A DNA stretch of 53,111 nt, taken from contig JAZLDG010000095.1 in assembly GCA_045614565.1 (NCBI GenBank), forward strand, positions 1-53,111. The letters are read 5' to 3'. This document shows, one piece after another, positions 17,573 through 25,759 of the stretch (its first letter is position 1; every line of letters starts with the position of its first letter). The notes below the pieces were generated by a model. It saw nothing but the letters and a program-made list of their open reading frames with translations, did no database searches and was not told the DNA's origin. This DNA is from Scatosoma sp045614565 (lineage in GTDB: Bacteria > Bacillota > Clostridia > Christensenellales > Borkfalkiaceae). Both the position numbers and the translations under genes were made by a program.

Positions 17573-19114
17573 ATGAAAGTACAAAACTCGCGAACGAAGA
17601 ACGTATCTATAAATGCTACTGTGGGAATCATTTTTCAGATTATTCAAATTGCAGGAGCGTTTATCTCAAGGACTTTTTTTATAAAGTTATTGGGAGAAGA
17701 ATATTTAGGTGTAAACGGCTTGTTTACGAATATTTTGACGATTTTGTCTTTTGCGGAATTGGGTATTGGGAATGCATTTGTCTTTCGTTTGTATAAACCG
17801 TTAGCGGAGGATAATAAGAAAGAACTAAGTTCATTGATGGGGTTCTATAAAAAGGTATATAGCTGTATAGGGGGTATTATCGCTATCGCAGGATTGTGTG
17901 TAGTTCCTTTTTTAGGACACCTTATCAAAGAAAGCCCTAATATAGTAGAAAACTTAAAAATTATATATATTTTATTTTTGTTCAATACGGTCATCTCATA
18001 TTTTGTTTCTTTCAAAAGATCCCTGATGGACGCAGATCAAAAGGGATGGATCAAAACTATTTTACAAGAGACGATGGCGATTGTGCAAATTGTCGCACAG
18101 ATATTAATTTTGTATTTTACTCGCAATTATATTTTATATTTAATTGTGATGATTTGTTCTACATTGATTTATAATTTTATTTCTTCAATTGTAGCGAACA
18201 AAATATATCCGTTTTTGCGGGAAAAGTCTCCTCCTATAGAAAAAGGGGTTGCGAAATCAATTTTTAAAGACGTGGGGGCTTTTGCAGTCTATCGTTTTGG
18301 AAATGTAATAACCAATGGAACGGATAACATTATTATTTCTTCCATGATAGGCGTTGTGGCGGTGGGACTGGTGTCTAATTATACATTGTTAAGCAGTTAT
18401 GCCAATCTGATTTTATCAAAAATAATATCAGCGTTTACTGCAAGTATTGGGAATTTAAAAGCTAATTGTGATGATAAAGTTAAATTAAAATCGGTATTTC
18501 AAAAACTTTTATTGATAACGGCTTGGTTGTATGGTTTAGTATCTGTAGGTTTTGTTGTAATAGCTAGTACATTTATCCAATGCTGGTTGGGTGAGGGATA
18601 TGTTTTATCCAAAATCACGGTTTGGGCGATGGGAATGGACTTTTACATTCGCGGAATGCAATATACGACAGAGACTTATCGATCTGTTTTTGGCTATTTT
18701 CGCGAGGGAAAATATTCGGCTCTGGCGGGGGCGATTCTAAATATATTTTTATCTATATTGTTATGTTTATGGATTGGTTTGCCGGGTATTTTTATTGCCA
18801 CACCTATTTCGAGATTGCTGACAATAGGCTTATTAGATCCAATTTTGATTTATAAAAAAACGTTTCATCAAAATCCCATTAGCTATTTTTTGAGCTATTT
18901 TGGATATATGCTACTTATTTTATTGATTGGTTTAATTTGTTATTATTTATGTTCGCTTATTACTACTAATGGTTGGTTGAGCGTGGTTTTAATGGTCGTT
19001 ATTGTATTAAGCGTATTCAATAGCTTGATGCTATTGTGTTTTTGCCGAACAAAAATGTTAAGAGAACTATTTAAGGCGCTATGGGGAATACTGCCTTTAA
19101 AAAAGAAGAAATAA
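17573..19114 (+). CDS. Oligosaccharide flippase (Wzx-like, MOP superfamily), 513 aa
   Basis: A protein with about fourteen hydrophobic segments. The N-terminus (NVSINATVGIIFQIIQIAGAF, then FFIKLLGEEYLGVNGLF) is typical of Gram-positive Wzx-type exporters of the PST family. It would move the undecaprenyl-linked repeat to the outer face for the polymerase encoded at 11022. Charged residues inside the predicted membrane spans fit that role. An AAGGTC ribosome site precedes the start. It ends the export/assembly part of the operon; precursor genes follow after a 66-bp gap. Confidence 0.9.
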   Translation: MKVQNSRTKNVSINATVGIIFQIIQIAGAFISRTFFIKLLGEEYLGVNGLFTNILTILSFAELGIGNAFVFRLYKPLAEDNKKELSSLMGFYKKVYSCIGGIIAIAGLCVVPFLGHLIKESPNIVENLKIIYILFLFNTVISYFVSFKRSLMDADQKGWIKTILQETMAIVQIVAQILILYFTRNYILYLIVMICSTLIYNFISSIVANKIYPFLREKSPPIEKGVAKSIFKDVGAFAVYRFGNVITNGTDNIIISSMIGVVAVGLVSNYTLLSSYANLILSKIISAFTASIGNLKANCDDKVKLKSVFQKLLLITAWLYGLVSVGFVVIASTFIQCWLGEGYVLSKITVWAMGMDFYIRGMQYTTETYRSVFGYFREGKYSALAGAILNIFLSILLCLWIGLPGIFIATPISRLLTIGLLDPILIYKKTFHQNPISYFLSYFGYMLLILLIGLICYYLCSLITTNGWLSVVLMVVIVLSVFNSLMLLCFCRTKMLRELFKALWGILPLKKKK

Positions 19115-19180
19115 AGGTAGGACAATATACTTTAGCATGATGGGTATAAATAAGAATTTTATTAAATTGAGGTGGTAAAC

Positions 19181-20272
19181 TTGAAAACGATTATGCTTGT
19201 ATTTGGAACAAGACCAGAGGCGATAAAGATGTGTCCTCTTGTCAATGAGTTAAAGAAGAGAAAAAAAATAAAGACATTGGTGTGTGTTACGGGGCAGCAT
19301 CGTCAGATGCTTGATCAAGTTCTAGAGACTTTTTCGGTTGCCCCCGACTATGACTTGTCTATTATGAAAGATAAGCAGACCTTGTTTGATATTACAACAA
19401 AGATTTTAAATCGCATTAAAGATGTCTTTGAGGAAGTAAAACCTGATGTCGTTTTGGTGCATGGTGATACATCAACGACGTTTGTTACGGCGCTTGCTTG
19501 TTTCTATTTGCAAATACCTATTGGACATGTAGAGGCTGGGCTGCGTACATATAACATTTACAGCCCTTGGCCTGAAGAGTTTAACCGTCAAGTGGTTTCT
19601 ATTATTGCAAAATACAACTTTGCCCCCACGGAGCTTTCCCGTGCTAATCTAATTAAGGAAGGCCGGAGTGAAGATTCTATATACATTACGGGCAACACGG
19701 CTATCGATGCGTTGAAAACAACTGTTCGTAAGGATTATACACACCCTGTATTGGATTGGGTAGGCGACAGTAAATTAATTATGATTACGGCGCATCGTAG
19801 AGAAAATCTTGGCAAACCTATGCATAATATGTTTCGTGCGATTCGTCGCGTTATGGACGAGCATCCTGATGTAAAAGCGATTTATCCCATTCACATGAAT
19901 CCCGTAGTGCGTAGGGCGGCAGAGGAAGAACTTGGCGGTTTTGATAGAATTCGTATAATAGAGCCATTAGAAGTGTTGGATTTTCATAATTTCTTAGCGC
20001 GTAGCTATATGATTTTGACGGATAGTGGCGGGATTCAAGAAGAAGCGCCTTCGCTTGGAAAACCTGTTCTTGTTATGCGTGATACGACGGAACGTCCTGA
20101 AGGAATTAAAGCGGGTACATTAAAATTGGTGGGTACGGACGAGCAGGTGATTTATGAAAACTTTAAATTGCTTTTAGAGAATAGAGAAGCTTACGAAATA
20201 ATGTCGAAAGCAAGCAATCCCTACGGCGATGGGTTTGCGTGTAAACGTATTGCAGATATTTTGGAGGGATAA
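19181..20272 (+). CDS. wecB: UDP-N-acetylglucosamine 2-epimerase, 363 aa
   Basis: The enzyme interconverts UDP-GlcNAc and UDP-ManNAc. Conserved blocks are FGTRPEAIKM, VLVHGDTSTTF, VEAGLRTYN, AHRRENLG and TDSGGIQEEAPSLGKP. The best start is TTG at 19181 with GAGGTGG six bases upstream, giving MKTIMLVFGTRPEAIK; the GTG at 19172 lies inside that ribosome site. It opens the sugar-precursor part of the cluster. Here base composition is less AT-rich than in the transferase block. UDP-ManNAc could be used directly as a capsule sugar or as a precursor. Confidence 0.93.
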   Translation: MKTIMLVFGTRPEAIKMCPLVNELKKRKKIKTLVCVTGQHRQMLDQVLETFSVAPDYDLSIMKDKQTLFDITTKILNRIKDVFEEVKPDVVLVHGDTSTTFVTALACFYLQIPIGHVEAGLRTYNIYSPWPEEFNRQVVSIIAKYNFAPTELSRANLIKEGRSEDSIYITGNTAIDALKTTVRKDYTHPVLDWVGDSKLIMITAHRRENLGKPMHNMFRAIRRVMDEHPDVKAIYPIHMNPVVRRAAEEELGGFDRIRIIEPLEVLDFHNFLARSYMILTDSGGIQEEAPSLGKPVLVMRDTTERPEGIKAGTLKLVGTDEQVIYENFKLLLENREAYEIMSKASNPYGDGFACKRIADILEG

Positions 20273-20273
20273 A

Positions 20274-21311
20274 ATGTCACTTTTTACGAATAAAACATTA
20301 CTTATTACAGGCGGTACGGGTTCGTTTGGAAATGCTGTGCTTAATAGATTTTTGAGAACGGATATTGGTGAAATCCGCGTTTTCTCGCGTGATGAGAAGA
20401 AACAGGACGATATGCGCCATGAATTCCAGTCGAAGATGCCTGATGTTGCCGAAAAAATCAAGTTTTATATCGGCGACGTTCGAGATATCGCAAGTGTGAG
20501 AAATGCGATGCACGGCGTTGATTATATATTTCACGCAGCGGCGTTAAAGCAAGTGCCTTCTTGTGAATTTTTCCCCATCGAAGCGGTGAAGACTAACGTG
20601 CTCGGTACAGAAAATGTTTTAACGGCGGCAATTGAAGCGGGCGTTAAGAATATTGTTTGTCTTTCGACGGATAAGGCGGCATATCCAGTAAACGCAATGG
20701 GGACAAGCAAGGCAATGATGGAAAAAGTCATCGTTGCAAAATCCCGTACGGTATCGCCTGAAAAGACAAAGATTTGCTGTACGCGTTATGGCAACGTTAT
20801 GTGCAGTCGTGGATCGGTTATTCCTCTTTGGATTGACCAAATCCGCGATAGTAAGCCTATTACGATTACGGATCCTACGATGACGAGATTTATTATGTCT
20901 TTGGAAGAGGCGGTGGATCTTGTGCTCTTTGCCTTTGAACATGGTGAGAGTGGTGATATTCTCGTGCAAAAAGCGCCTGCTTGTACGATTAAAACGCAGG
21001 CTGAGGCAGTTTGTGAATTGTTCGGTGGTGATAAGGGAAATATCAAAGTGATTGGTATTCGCCACGGCGAGAAGATGTATGAAACGCTTTTGACAAACGA
21101 AGAATGCGCAAGTGCAATTGACCTTGGTAATTTTTATCGAGTGCCTTGTGATAAGCGTGGGTTGAACTATGATAAGTATTTCAACAATGGTGATGTAGAA
21201 CGCAATCCTTTGACGGAGTTTAATTCTAATAACACGCAGCTTTTAACAGTCGAAGAAACGAAAGCAAAAATTGCTTCGTTGCAATATATTCAAGATGAAT
21301 TAAAGAAATAA
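20274..21311 (+). CDS. capE: UDP-GlcNAc 4,6-dehydratase/5-epimerase, first step to UDP-L-FucNAc, 345 aa
   Basis: A short-chain dehydrogenase-type enzyme with the NAD(P) loop GGTGSFGNA near the N-terminus and the family signature STDKAAYPVNAMGTSKAMMEK, in which methionine takes the place of the usual tyrosine of YxxxK. That replacement is typical of CapE/FnlA enzymes. Start at 20274 with GGAGGG upstream; the earlier in-frame ATG at 20229 lies in the previous gene. With the next two genes it forms the complete three-step route from UDP-GlcNAc to UDP-N-acetyl-L-fucosamine. Confidence 0.92.
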   Translation: MSLFTNKTLLITGGTGSFGNAVLNRFLRTDIGEIRVFSRDEKKQDDMRHEFQSKMPDVAEKIKFYIGDVRDIASVRNAMHGVDYIFHAAALKQVPSCEFFPIEAVKTNVLGTENVLTAAIEAGVKNIVCLSTDKAAYPVNAMGTSKAMMEKVIVAKSRTVSPEKTKICCTRYGNVMCSRGSVIPLWIDQIRDSKPITITDPTMTRFIMSLEEAVDLVLFAFEHGESGDILVQKAPACTIKTQAEAVCELFGGDKGNIKVIGIRHGEKMYETLLTNEECASAIDLGNFYRVPCDKRGLNYDKYFNNGDVERNPLTEFNSNNTQLLTVEETKAKIASLQYIQDELKK

Positions 21312-21320
21312 GGACAAGGT

Positions 21321-22523
21321 ATGAAGATACTCGTTACGGGTGCGAAGGGATTTGTTGGGAAAAACCTTTGTGCTGCTTTGAAAAATTTAAAAGATGGGAA
21401 AGATAAAACTCGTCCTATGTTGTCGATTAAAGAAATTTTTGAATACGATATAGATAGCAATTCCACGGATTTGGAAACGTATTGTGAAAAAGCAGATTTT
21501 GTATTCAACCTTGCGGGGGTAAATCGTCCGCAAAATCAAGAAGAGTTTATGCAGGGCAATTTCGGCTTTGCGTCGACCTTGCTTGATGCGTTGAAGAAGT
21601 ATAACAACAAATGTCCTGTGATGCTTTCTTCATCCATTCAGGCGACGCTTATCGGGCGTTATGCGCAAGGTGAATACGGAAAAAGCAAGAAAGCAGGCGA
21701 AGAGCTTTTCTTTGATTATGAGAGTAAAGGTGGGGGGCAGGTATGCGTTTATCGCTTTCCGAATCTGTTTGGAAAATGGTGTAGACCGAATTATAACAGC
21801 GCTGTTGCAACCTTCTGCAATAACATCGCGAACGACTTGCCGATTATGGTCAATGATCGGGCGATTGAGCTGGAACTTCTCTACATAGATGATTTGGTGA
21901 CGGAAATGCTCGATCTTTTGGAAGGCAAAGGGCATCGTTGCGATTACGACGGTTTGATGCCTGTGGAAAGTGAAAGTGGCAGATATTATTACGCGCCGAT
22001 TACACACAAAGTAACGCTTGGTGAAATTGTTGATTTGTTGCAAAAATTCCATGAACTGAGCGAAACGTTGATTGTTCCCGAAATTCCGAATGGAAGTTTT
22101 GCAAAGAAACTGTATTCGACTTATTTGAGTTATTTGCCCAAAGAAAAAGTGGATTTTGATTTAAAGATGAATGTGGATGCGCGCGGGAGCTTTACCGAAT
22201 TATTAAAGACGGAAAAGTGCGGACAAGTGTCTATCAATATTTCAAAACCTGGCATTACCAAGGGGCAGCATTGGCACCACACGAAATGGGAATTTTTCAT
22301 TGTTGTAGCAGGGCACGGTCTTATCCAACAACGTAAAATTGGCACGGACGAAGTATTGAACTTTGAAGTAAGCGGTGATAAAATTCAAGCGGTGCATATG
22401 TTGCCTGGCTATACGCACAACATTATCAATCTTTCCGAAACGGAAAACTTGGTGACGGTGATGTGGGCAAACGAGCAATTTGATTCCAACCATCCCGATA
22501 CATTCTTTGAAATTGTAGAGTAA
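21321..22523 (+). CDS. capF: Bifunctional UDP-L-FucNAc pathway epimerase/reductase (CapF/FnlB), 400 aa
   Basis: The protein combines an N-terminal short-chain reductase (KILVTGAKGFVGKNLCAAL; FVFNLAGVNRPQN; YGKSKKAGE) with a C-terminal cupin from about residue 275 (KPGITKGQHWHHTKWEFF carries the metal ligands). This two-domain layout is diagnostic for CapF. The cupin performs the C3 epimerisation and the reductase the C4 reduction. Nine bases separate it from capE. Confidence 0.94.
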   Translation: MKILVTGAKGFVGKNLCAALKNLKDGKDKTRPMLSIKEIFEYDIDSNSTDLETYCEKADFVFNLAGVNRPQNQEEFMQGNFGFASTLLDALKKYNNKCPVMLSSSIQATLIGRYAQGEYGKSKKAGEELFFDYESKGGGQVCVYRFPNLFGKWCRPNYNSAVATFCNNIANDLPIMVNDRAIELELLYIDDLVTEMLDLLEGKGHRCDYDGLMPVESESGRYYYAPITHKVTLGEIVDLLQKFHELSETLIVPEIPNGSFAKKLYSTYLSYLPKEKVDFDLKMNVDARGSFTELLKTEKCGQVSINISKPGITKGQHWHHTKWEFFIVVAGHGLIQQRKIGTDEVLNFEVSGDKIQAVHMLPGYTHNIINLSETENLVTVMWANEQFDSNHPDTFFEIVE

Positions 22524-22553
22524 ATGGATATACCATGTACGAGGTGAAATAAT

Positions 22554-23744
22554 ATGGAAACGAAAATTAGATTGGATTATTCGGACGTAAAATTTAAGGA
22601 TAATGGCAAGTTAAAGCTTTTAATTATCGCGGGAACGCGCCCTGAAATTATCCGTTTGGCGGCGGTAATCAACAAGTGCCGTCAATACTTTGACTGTATT
22701 CTCGCGCACACGGGACAAAACTACGATTATAACTTGAACGGTGTATTCTTCAAGGATTTGAAGCTTGCTGATCCCGAAGTTTATATGGATGCGGTGGGCG
22801 ACGATCTTGGCGCAACGGTGGGTAACATTATCAACTGCTCGTACAAGCTGATGGCGGCTTGCAAGCCTGATGCGCTCCTGATTCTTGGCGACACGAATAG
22901 CTGCTTGTCGGCAATTCCTGCAAAGCGCTTGCATATTCCCATTTTCCATATGGAAGCTGGGAATAGATGCAAGGACGAGTGCTTGCCCGAAGAAACGAAT
23001 CGCCGTATCGTCGATATTATTTCCGACGTAAACTTGGCGTATTCCGAGCACGCGCGTCGTTATTTAGCTGACTGCGGTTTACCTAAGGAAAGAACGTACG
23101 TAACGGGCTCGCCCATGGCGGAAGTGTTGCATAACAACTTGGCGGAAATCGAAGCAAGTGACGTGCTTACGCGCCTTGGATTGCAGCCCAAAAAATACAT
23201 CTTGCTTTCCGCGCATAGAGAAGAAAATATTGACACGGAAAAGAATTTCGTTTCCTTGTTTACGGCCATCAATAAGCTTGCGGAAAAGTACGATATGCCT
23301 ATTTTGTATTCCTGCCATCCAAGAAGCAAGAAACGTTTGGAAACAAGCGGATTTAAGCTTGATAAACGTGTCATTCAAAATCAACCCTTGGGTTTCCACG
23401 ATTACAATAATTTGCAAATGAACGCGTTTGCTGTTGTTTCGGATAGCGGTACGTTACCCGAAGAAAGCTCCTTCTTCACGAGCATCGGCAAGCCCTTCCC
23501 TGCTGTTTGTATTCGTACGAGTACGGAACGCCCCGAAGCGCTTGACAAGGCGTGCTTTGTGCTTGCAGGGATTGACGAAAAGAATCTTTTGCAGGCAGTG
23601 GAAACGGCGGTATCTTTGACGGAAGACGACAACCACGGCATTCCCGTACCCGATTACATGGAAGAAAACGTTTCGACGAAGGTCGTGAAGATTATCCAAA
23701 GCTACACAGGCGTTGTGGATAAAATGGTTTGGAGAAAGTTCTAA
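22554..23744 (+). CDS. capG: UDP-2-epimerase forming UDP-L-FucNAc (CapG/FnlC), 396 aa
   Basis: This member of the UDP-GlcNAc 2-epimerase fold catalyses the last step to UDP-N-acetyl-L-fucosamine. Blocks include IIAGTRPEIIRLAAVI, HTGQNYDYNL, LGDTNSCLSAIPAKR, MEAGNRCKDECLPEETNR, SAHREENID and DSGTLPEESSFF. These are the FnlC/CapG versions of the motifs and differ from those in wecB. GAGGTG lies seven bases before the ATG. Codon use is noticeably more GC-rich than in the transferase genes, more like the 29-51 kb region, so the precursor genes may have a different history from the rest of the cluster. Confidence 0.93.
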   Translation: METKIRLDYSDVKFKDNGKLKLLIIAGTRPEIIRLAAVINKCRQYFDCILAHTGQNYDYNLNGVFFKDLKLADPEVYMDAVGDDLGATVGNIINCSYKLMAACKPDALLILGDTNSCLSAIPAKRLHIPIFHMEAGNRCKDECLPEETNRRIVDIISDVNLAYSEHARRYLADCGLPKERTYVTGSPMAEVLHNNLAEIEASDVLTRLGLQPKKYILLSAHREENIDTEKNFVSLFTAINKLAEKYDMPILYSCHPRSKKRLETSGFKLDKRVIQNQPLGFHDYNNLQMNAFAVVSDSGTLPEESSFFTSIGKPFPAVCIRTSTERPEALDKACFVLAGIDEKNLLQAVETAVSLTEDDNHGIPVPDYMEENVSTKVVKIIQSYTGVVDKMVWRKF

Positions 23745-23769
23745 AAAATCCAATTTTACGGAGGCGGGT

Positions 23770-24942
23770 ATGCAACGAACGGTTGAAAAAGTATTTTTTG
23801 CATTGATTCGTTTCGAAATAAATGGTAGCGAATTATGTGAAGATTTGAAAAACTTAATAACGCCTGAAATGCTACCTGCTTTGTTTAAGCTTTCTAAACG
23901 GCATGATTTAGCACATCTTGTTGGCGATGCGTTGGATAAGAATGGCTTGCTGCCTGACGGCTCGGAAGCAAAGAAGCGCTTTTTGCAAGAACGCAACATG
24001 GCGGTGTACCGCATTGAGCAGTTACGTTATGAATACGAGCAGGTTTTTTCTGCTTTGGAAGAGTTACAAGTAGATTATTTACCGTTAAAAGGTACAGTTT
24101 TGAGGAAGTATTATCCCGAAGATTGGATGCGTACTAGCGCTGACGTGGACGTTTTGATTCATAAAGAGGATTTGGAAAAAATCATTGTTCATTTACAAGA
24201 ACAATTAGAGTACGTCCAAGAATCTGTAGGTGCTTATGATGCTGTTGTAATTTCGCCGACGGGATTCCATATCGAATTGCATTTTGATCTTATTACTAAG
24301 TATGATAATGAAACAGCAAACGATTTGTTGGCGAACATTTGGGATTATACCGATAGAGTTGGAAACTCTTATCAACGCACTATGCGTGATGATTATTTCT
24401 ATTATTACCATCTTGCGCATATGGCAAGGCACTTTATCGATGGCGGATGTGGTGTTCGGCCGTATGTGGATTTGTGGTTACTGAATAATAGAATTCCGTA
24501 TGATAAAGAGAAACGCAATATTTTATTGAAACAGGGTGGATTATTGAAGTTTGCGCAGGCATCGGAGCTTCTTTCCAAAGTTTGGTTGGAAGAAGAATCT
24601 CACATTCAAGAAAGTCAATGGTTGGAAGAATATCTTTTGAATGGCGGAGTGTACGGCAACAGTGAAAACAAGGTTGTTATACAGCAAGGTCAAACAGGTA
24701 GCCGATTCAAGTATATTATGTCGCGAATTTTTATGCCGCTTGAAGAAATGCAGTATCGTTATGAGGTTTTAAAAAAGCATAAATGGTTATATCCTTTTAT
24801 GGTTGTACGTCGTTGTTTTGAAGTGCTATTTAAAGGGGACGGTAAACGCATTAAAAAAGAGTTGCAAACAAGTGATAATATTTCAAACGGAAAACAAAAA
24901 GAATCTATGAAATTGATTGAATATTTGGGATTAAAATTATAG
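23770..24942 (+). CDS. Nucleotidyltransferase-fold protein (NTP_transf_5 family), 390 aa
   Basis: The fold is recognised from LPLKGTVLRKYYPEDWMRTS followed by ADVDVLIHKEDL, a GS/K...DxDxLI pattern as in the uncharacterised nucleotidyltransferase family PF14907, and a later acidic residue in FHIELHFDLI. Such proteins often sit in capsule or lasso-peptide clusters, but their reaction is not established. The start at 23770 has GGAGG six bases upstream; the frame is open further upstream but overlaps capG. It is the last gene of the operon, before a terminator. The substrate might be a nucleotide sugar or a protein; the sequence does not decide. Confidence 0.8.
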   Translation: MQRTVEKVFFALIRFEINGSELCEDLKNLITPEMLPALFKLSKRHDLAHLVGDALDKNGLLPDGSEAKKRFLQERNMAVYRIEQLRYEYEQVFSALEELQVDYLPLKGTVLRKYYPEDWMRTSADVDVLIHKEDLEKIIVHLQEQLEYVQESVGAYDAVVISPTGFHIELHFDLITKYDNETANDLLANIWDYTDRVGNSYQRTMRDDYFYYYHLAHMARHFIDGGCGVRPYVDLWLLNNRIPYDKEKRNILLKQGGLLKFAQASELLSKVWLEEESHIQESQWLEEYLLNGGVYGNSENKVVIQQGQTGSRFKYIMSRIFMPLEEMQYRYEVLKKHKWLYPFMVVRRCFEVLFKGDGKRIKKELQTSDNISNGKQKESMKLIEYLGLKL

Positions 24943-25012
24943 TAAAATCACCCTGAAAACCGCTTTTGAAAGTGGTAAAGTGAGTGGGCGACAACGAAAA
25001 AATTGTATAAAA

Positions 25013-25057
25013 AAGCGCGGGAGAGCCGATAAAATAAGGTATTCCGCGCTTAATTTT
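25013..25057 (+). terminator. Terminator of the capsule operon
   Basis: AAGCGCGG (25013-25020) pairs with CCGCGCTT (25044-25051), with a 23-base loop, and is followed by AATTTTT. Confidence 0.7.
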
Positions 25058-25073
25058 TGCAAAAAATGGGTTC

Positions 25074-25105
25074 CTGTTAATCCGTGGGTCGTCAGTTCGA
25101 GCCTG
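25074..25105 (+). repeat. Partial copy of tRNA-Asn (anticodon loop to T-arm)
   Basis: This segment matches tRNA-Asn positions 667-698 at 31 of 32 bases, in the same orientation, beginning exactly at the anticodon loop (CTGTTAA). The 5' half and acceptor end are absent, so no tRNA can be made. Copies that begin at the anticodon loop are typical of the distal attachment site left by elements that integrate into a tRNA 3' part. Confidence 0.85.
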
Positions 25106-25110
25106 TGAAG

Positions 25111-25161
25111 AACCTATTGAAATCTGAACCTTTATGGTAAGACATTTCAATAGGTTTTTCT
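25111..25161 (+). terminator. Terminator hairpin after the tRNA-Asn fragment
   Basis: AACCTATTGAAAT (25111-25123) pairs perfectly with ATTTCAATAGGTT (25144-25156) and is followed by T-rich sequence. Confidence 0.75.
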
Positions 25162-25292
25162 TTTATCCCTTTATTTGTAAGGGTTTCGGCGTTATTGAAT
25201 TTGATTTTGAATAGGACACGTATTTCCGAAAAAGTGAAATTTTTAAATTGAAAAAATAAAATTTTTCACTTTTGAACTCTTGTAATTGGATA

Positions 25293-25475
25293 TCAGGTGC
25301 TATTTTTGCTGTAATATTCAGTTTCTTTGGCATCGGGTGTCCTATAATTATTGTTCGAATGCGGGCGTTGGCTGTTGTAGAAGACCATATAGTCATCAAC
25401 AGCTTTTTGAATTCCTTATCAGATCGATAGATCGATACTTGGTGCGATAGAGTTCTTCTCTCTTGGGTTGACTTT
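25293..25475 (-). pseudogene. IS3-family transposase (OrfB) C-terminal remnant
   Basis: On the minus strand one frame reads AVDDYMVFYNSQRPHSN, NNYRTPDAKETEYYSKNST and a stop at 25293. This is the end of an IS3-type integrase-core transposase. Upstream, REELYRTKYRS is recognisable only after correcting a probable 8-base duplication (ATCGATCT twice near 25428) and a one-base slip in an A-run, so the gene is broken. No terminal inverted repeats or the remaining 80% of the element can be found. The 817-bp gap between capsule genes and the next CDS holds only such remnants and signals. Confidence 0.8.
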
Positions 25476-25525
25476 TCAAAATTTAATTCGTAGAAGTAAA
25501 AAATTTGCTTTCAACAAAAAAACTA

Positions 25526-25553
25526 TTGACAAAAATAAAAAAAGGCATATACT
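25526..25553 (+). promoter_or_regulatory. Promoter of a short orphan transcript
   Basis: TTGACA (25526-25531) and TATACT (25548-25553) are 16 bases apart. Transcription would begin near 25560, directly before the aptamer-like segment and terminator that follow. Confidence 0.75.
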
Positions 25554-25559
25554 AATAAT

Positions 25560-25630
25560 ACAAAAAAGATATTTGGGCTGGGTGAAATTCCCGAGATCCA
25601 CCAACGGCGGGGTGTTCCTCGCCGTTTTTG
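25560..25630 (+). ncRNA. Short RNA with FMN-riboswitch-like segment and terminator
   Basis: The predicted RNA of about 70 bases contains GGGTGAAATTCCCGA (25580-25594) followed by CCACCAACGGCGG. This resembles the 5' third of the FMN (RFN) riboswitch core. The later RFN parts (the AGTCCGCGA and second GGTGAAATTCC arms) are missing. AACGGCGGGG (25603-25612) pairs with CCTCGCCGTT (25617-25626) around a TGTT loop and is followed by TTTTTG, a clear terminator. No riboflavin gene follows. It could be a truncated riboswitch or an unrelated small RNA. Confidence 0.5.
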
Positions 25631-25709
25631 TAAGTGCATATTTCTTGCATAGAACTTGTGTGTTTTTATTGTGAAGGTTTATTATTTGATTTTGATACGG
25701 TATAAATTA

Positions 25710-25738
25710 TTGACGAAAATGGCGAAAAATGATATACT
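25710..25738 (+). promoter_or_regulatory. Promoter of the AlbA-domain gene
   Basis: TTGACG (25710-25715) and TATACT (25733-25738) with 17-bp spacing, 22 bases before the start codon, leaving only a short leader. Confidence 0.8.
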
Positions 25739-25759
25739 ATTAAACAACGAGGTTTGATA

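Noticed and set aside
20619..21065. Long open frame antisense to capE
   Set aside because: Arginine/histidine-rich translation typical of the reverse strand of a real gene; no start signals.
23454..24014. Long open frame antisense to capG and the nucleotidyltransferase gene
   Set aside because: It spans the junction of two well-supported genes on the other strand and has no protein-like pattern.
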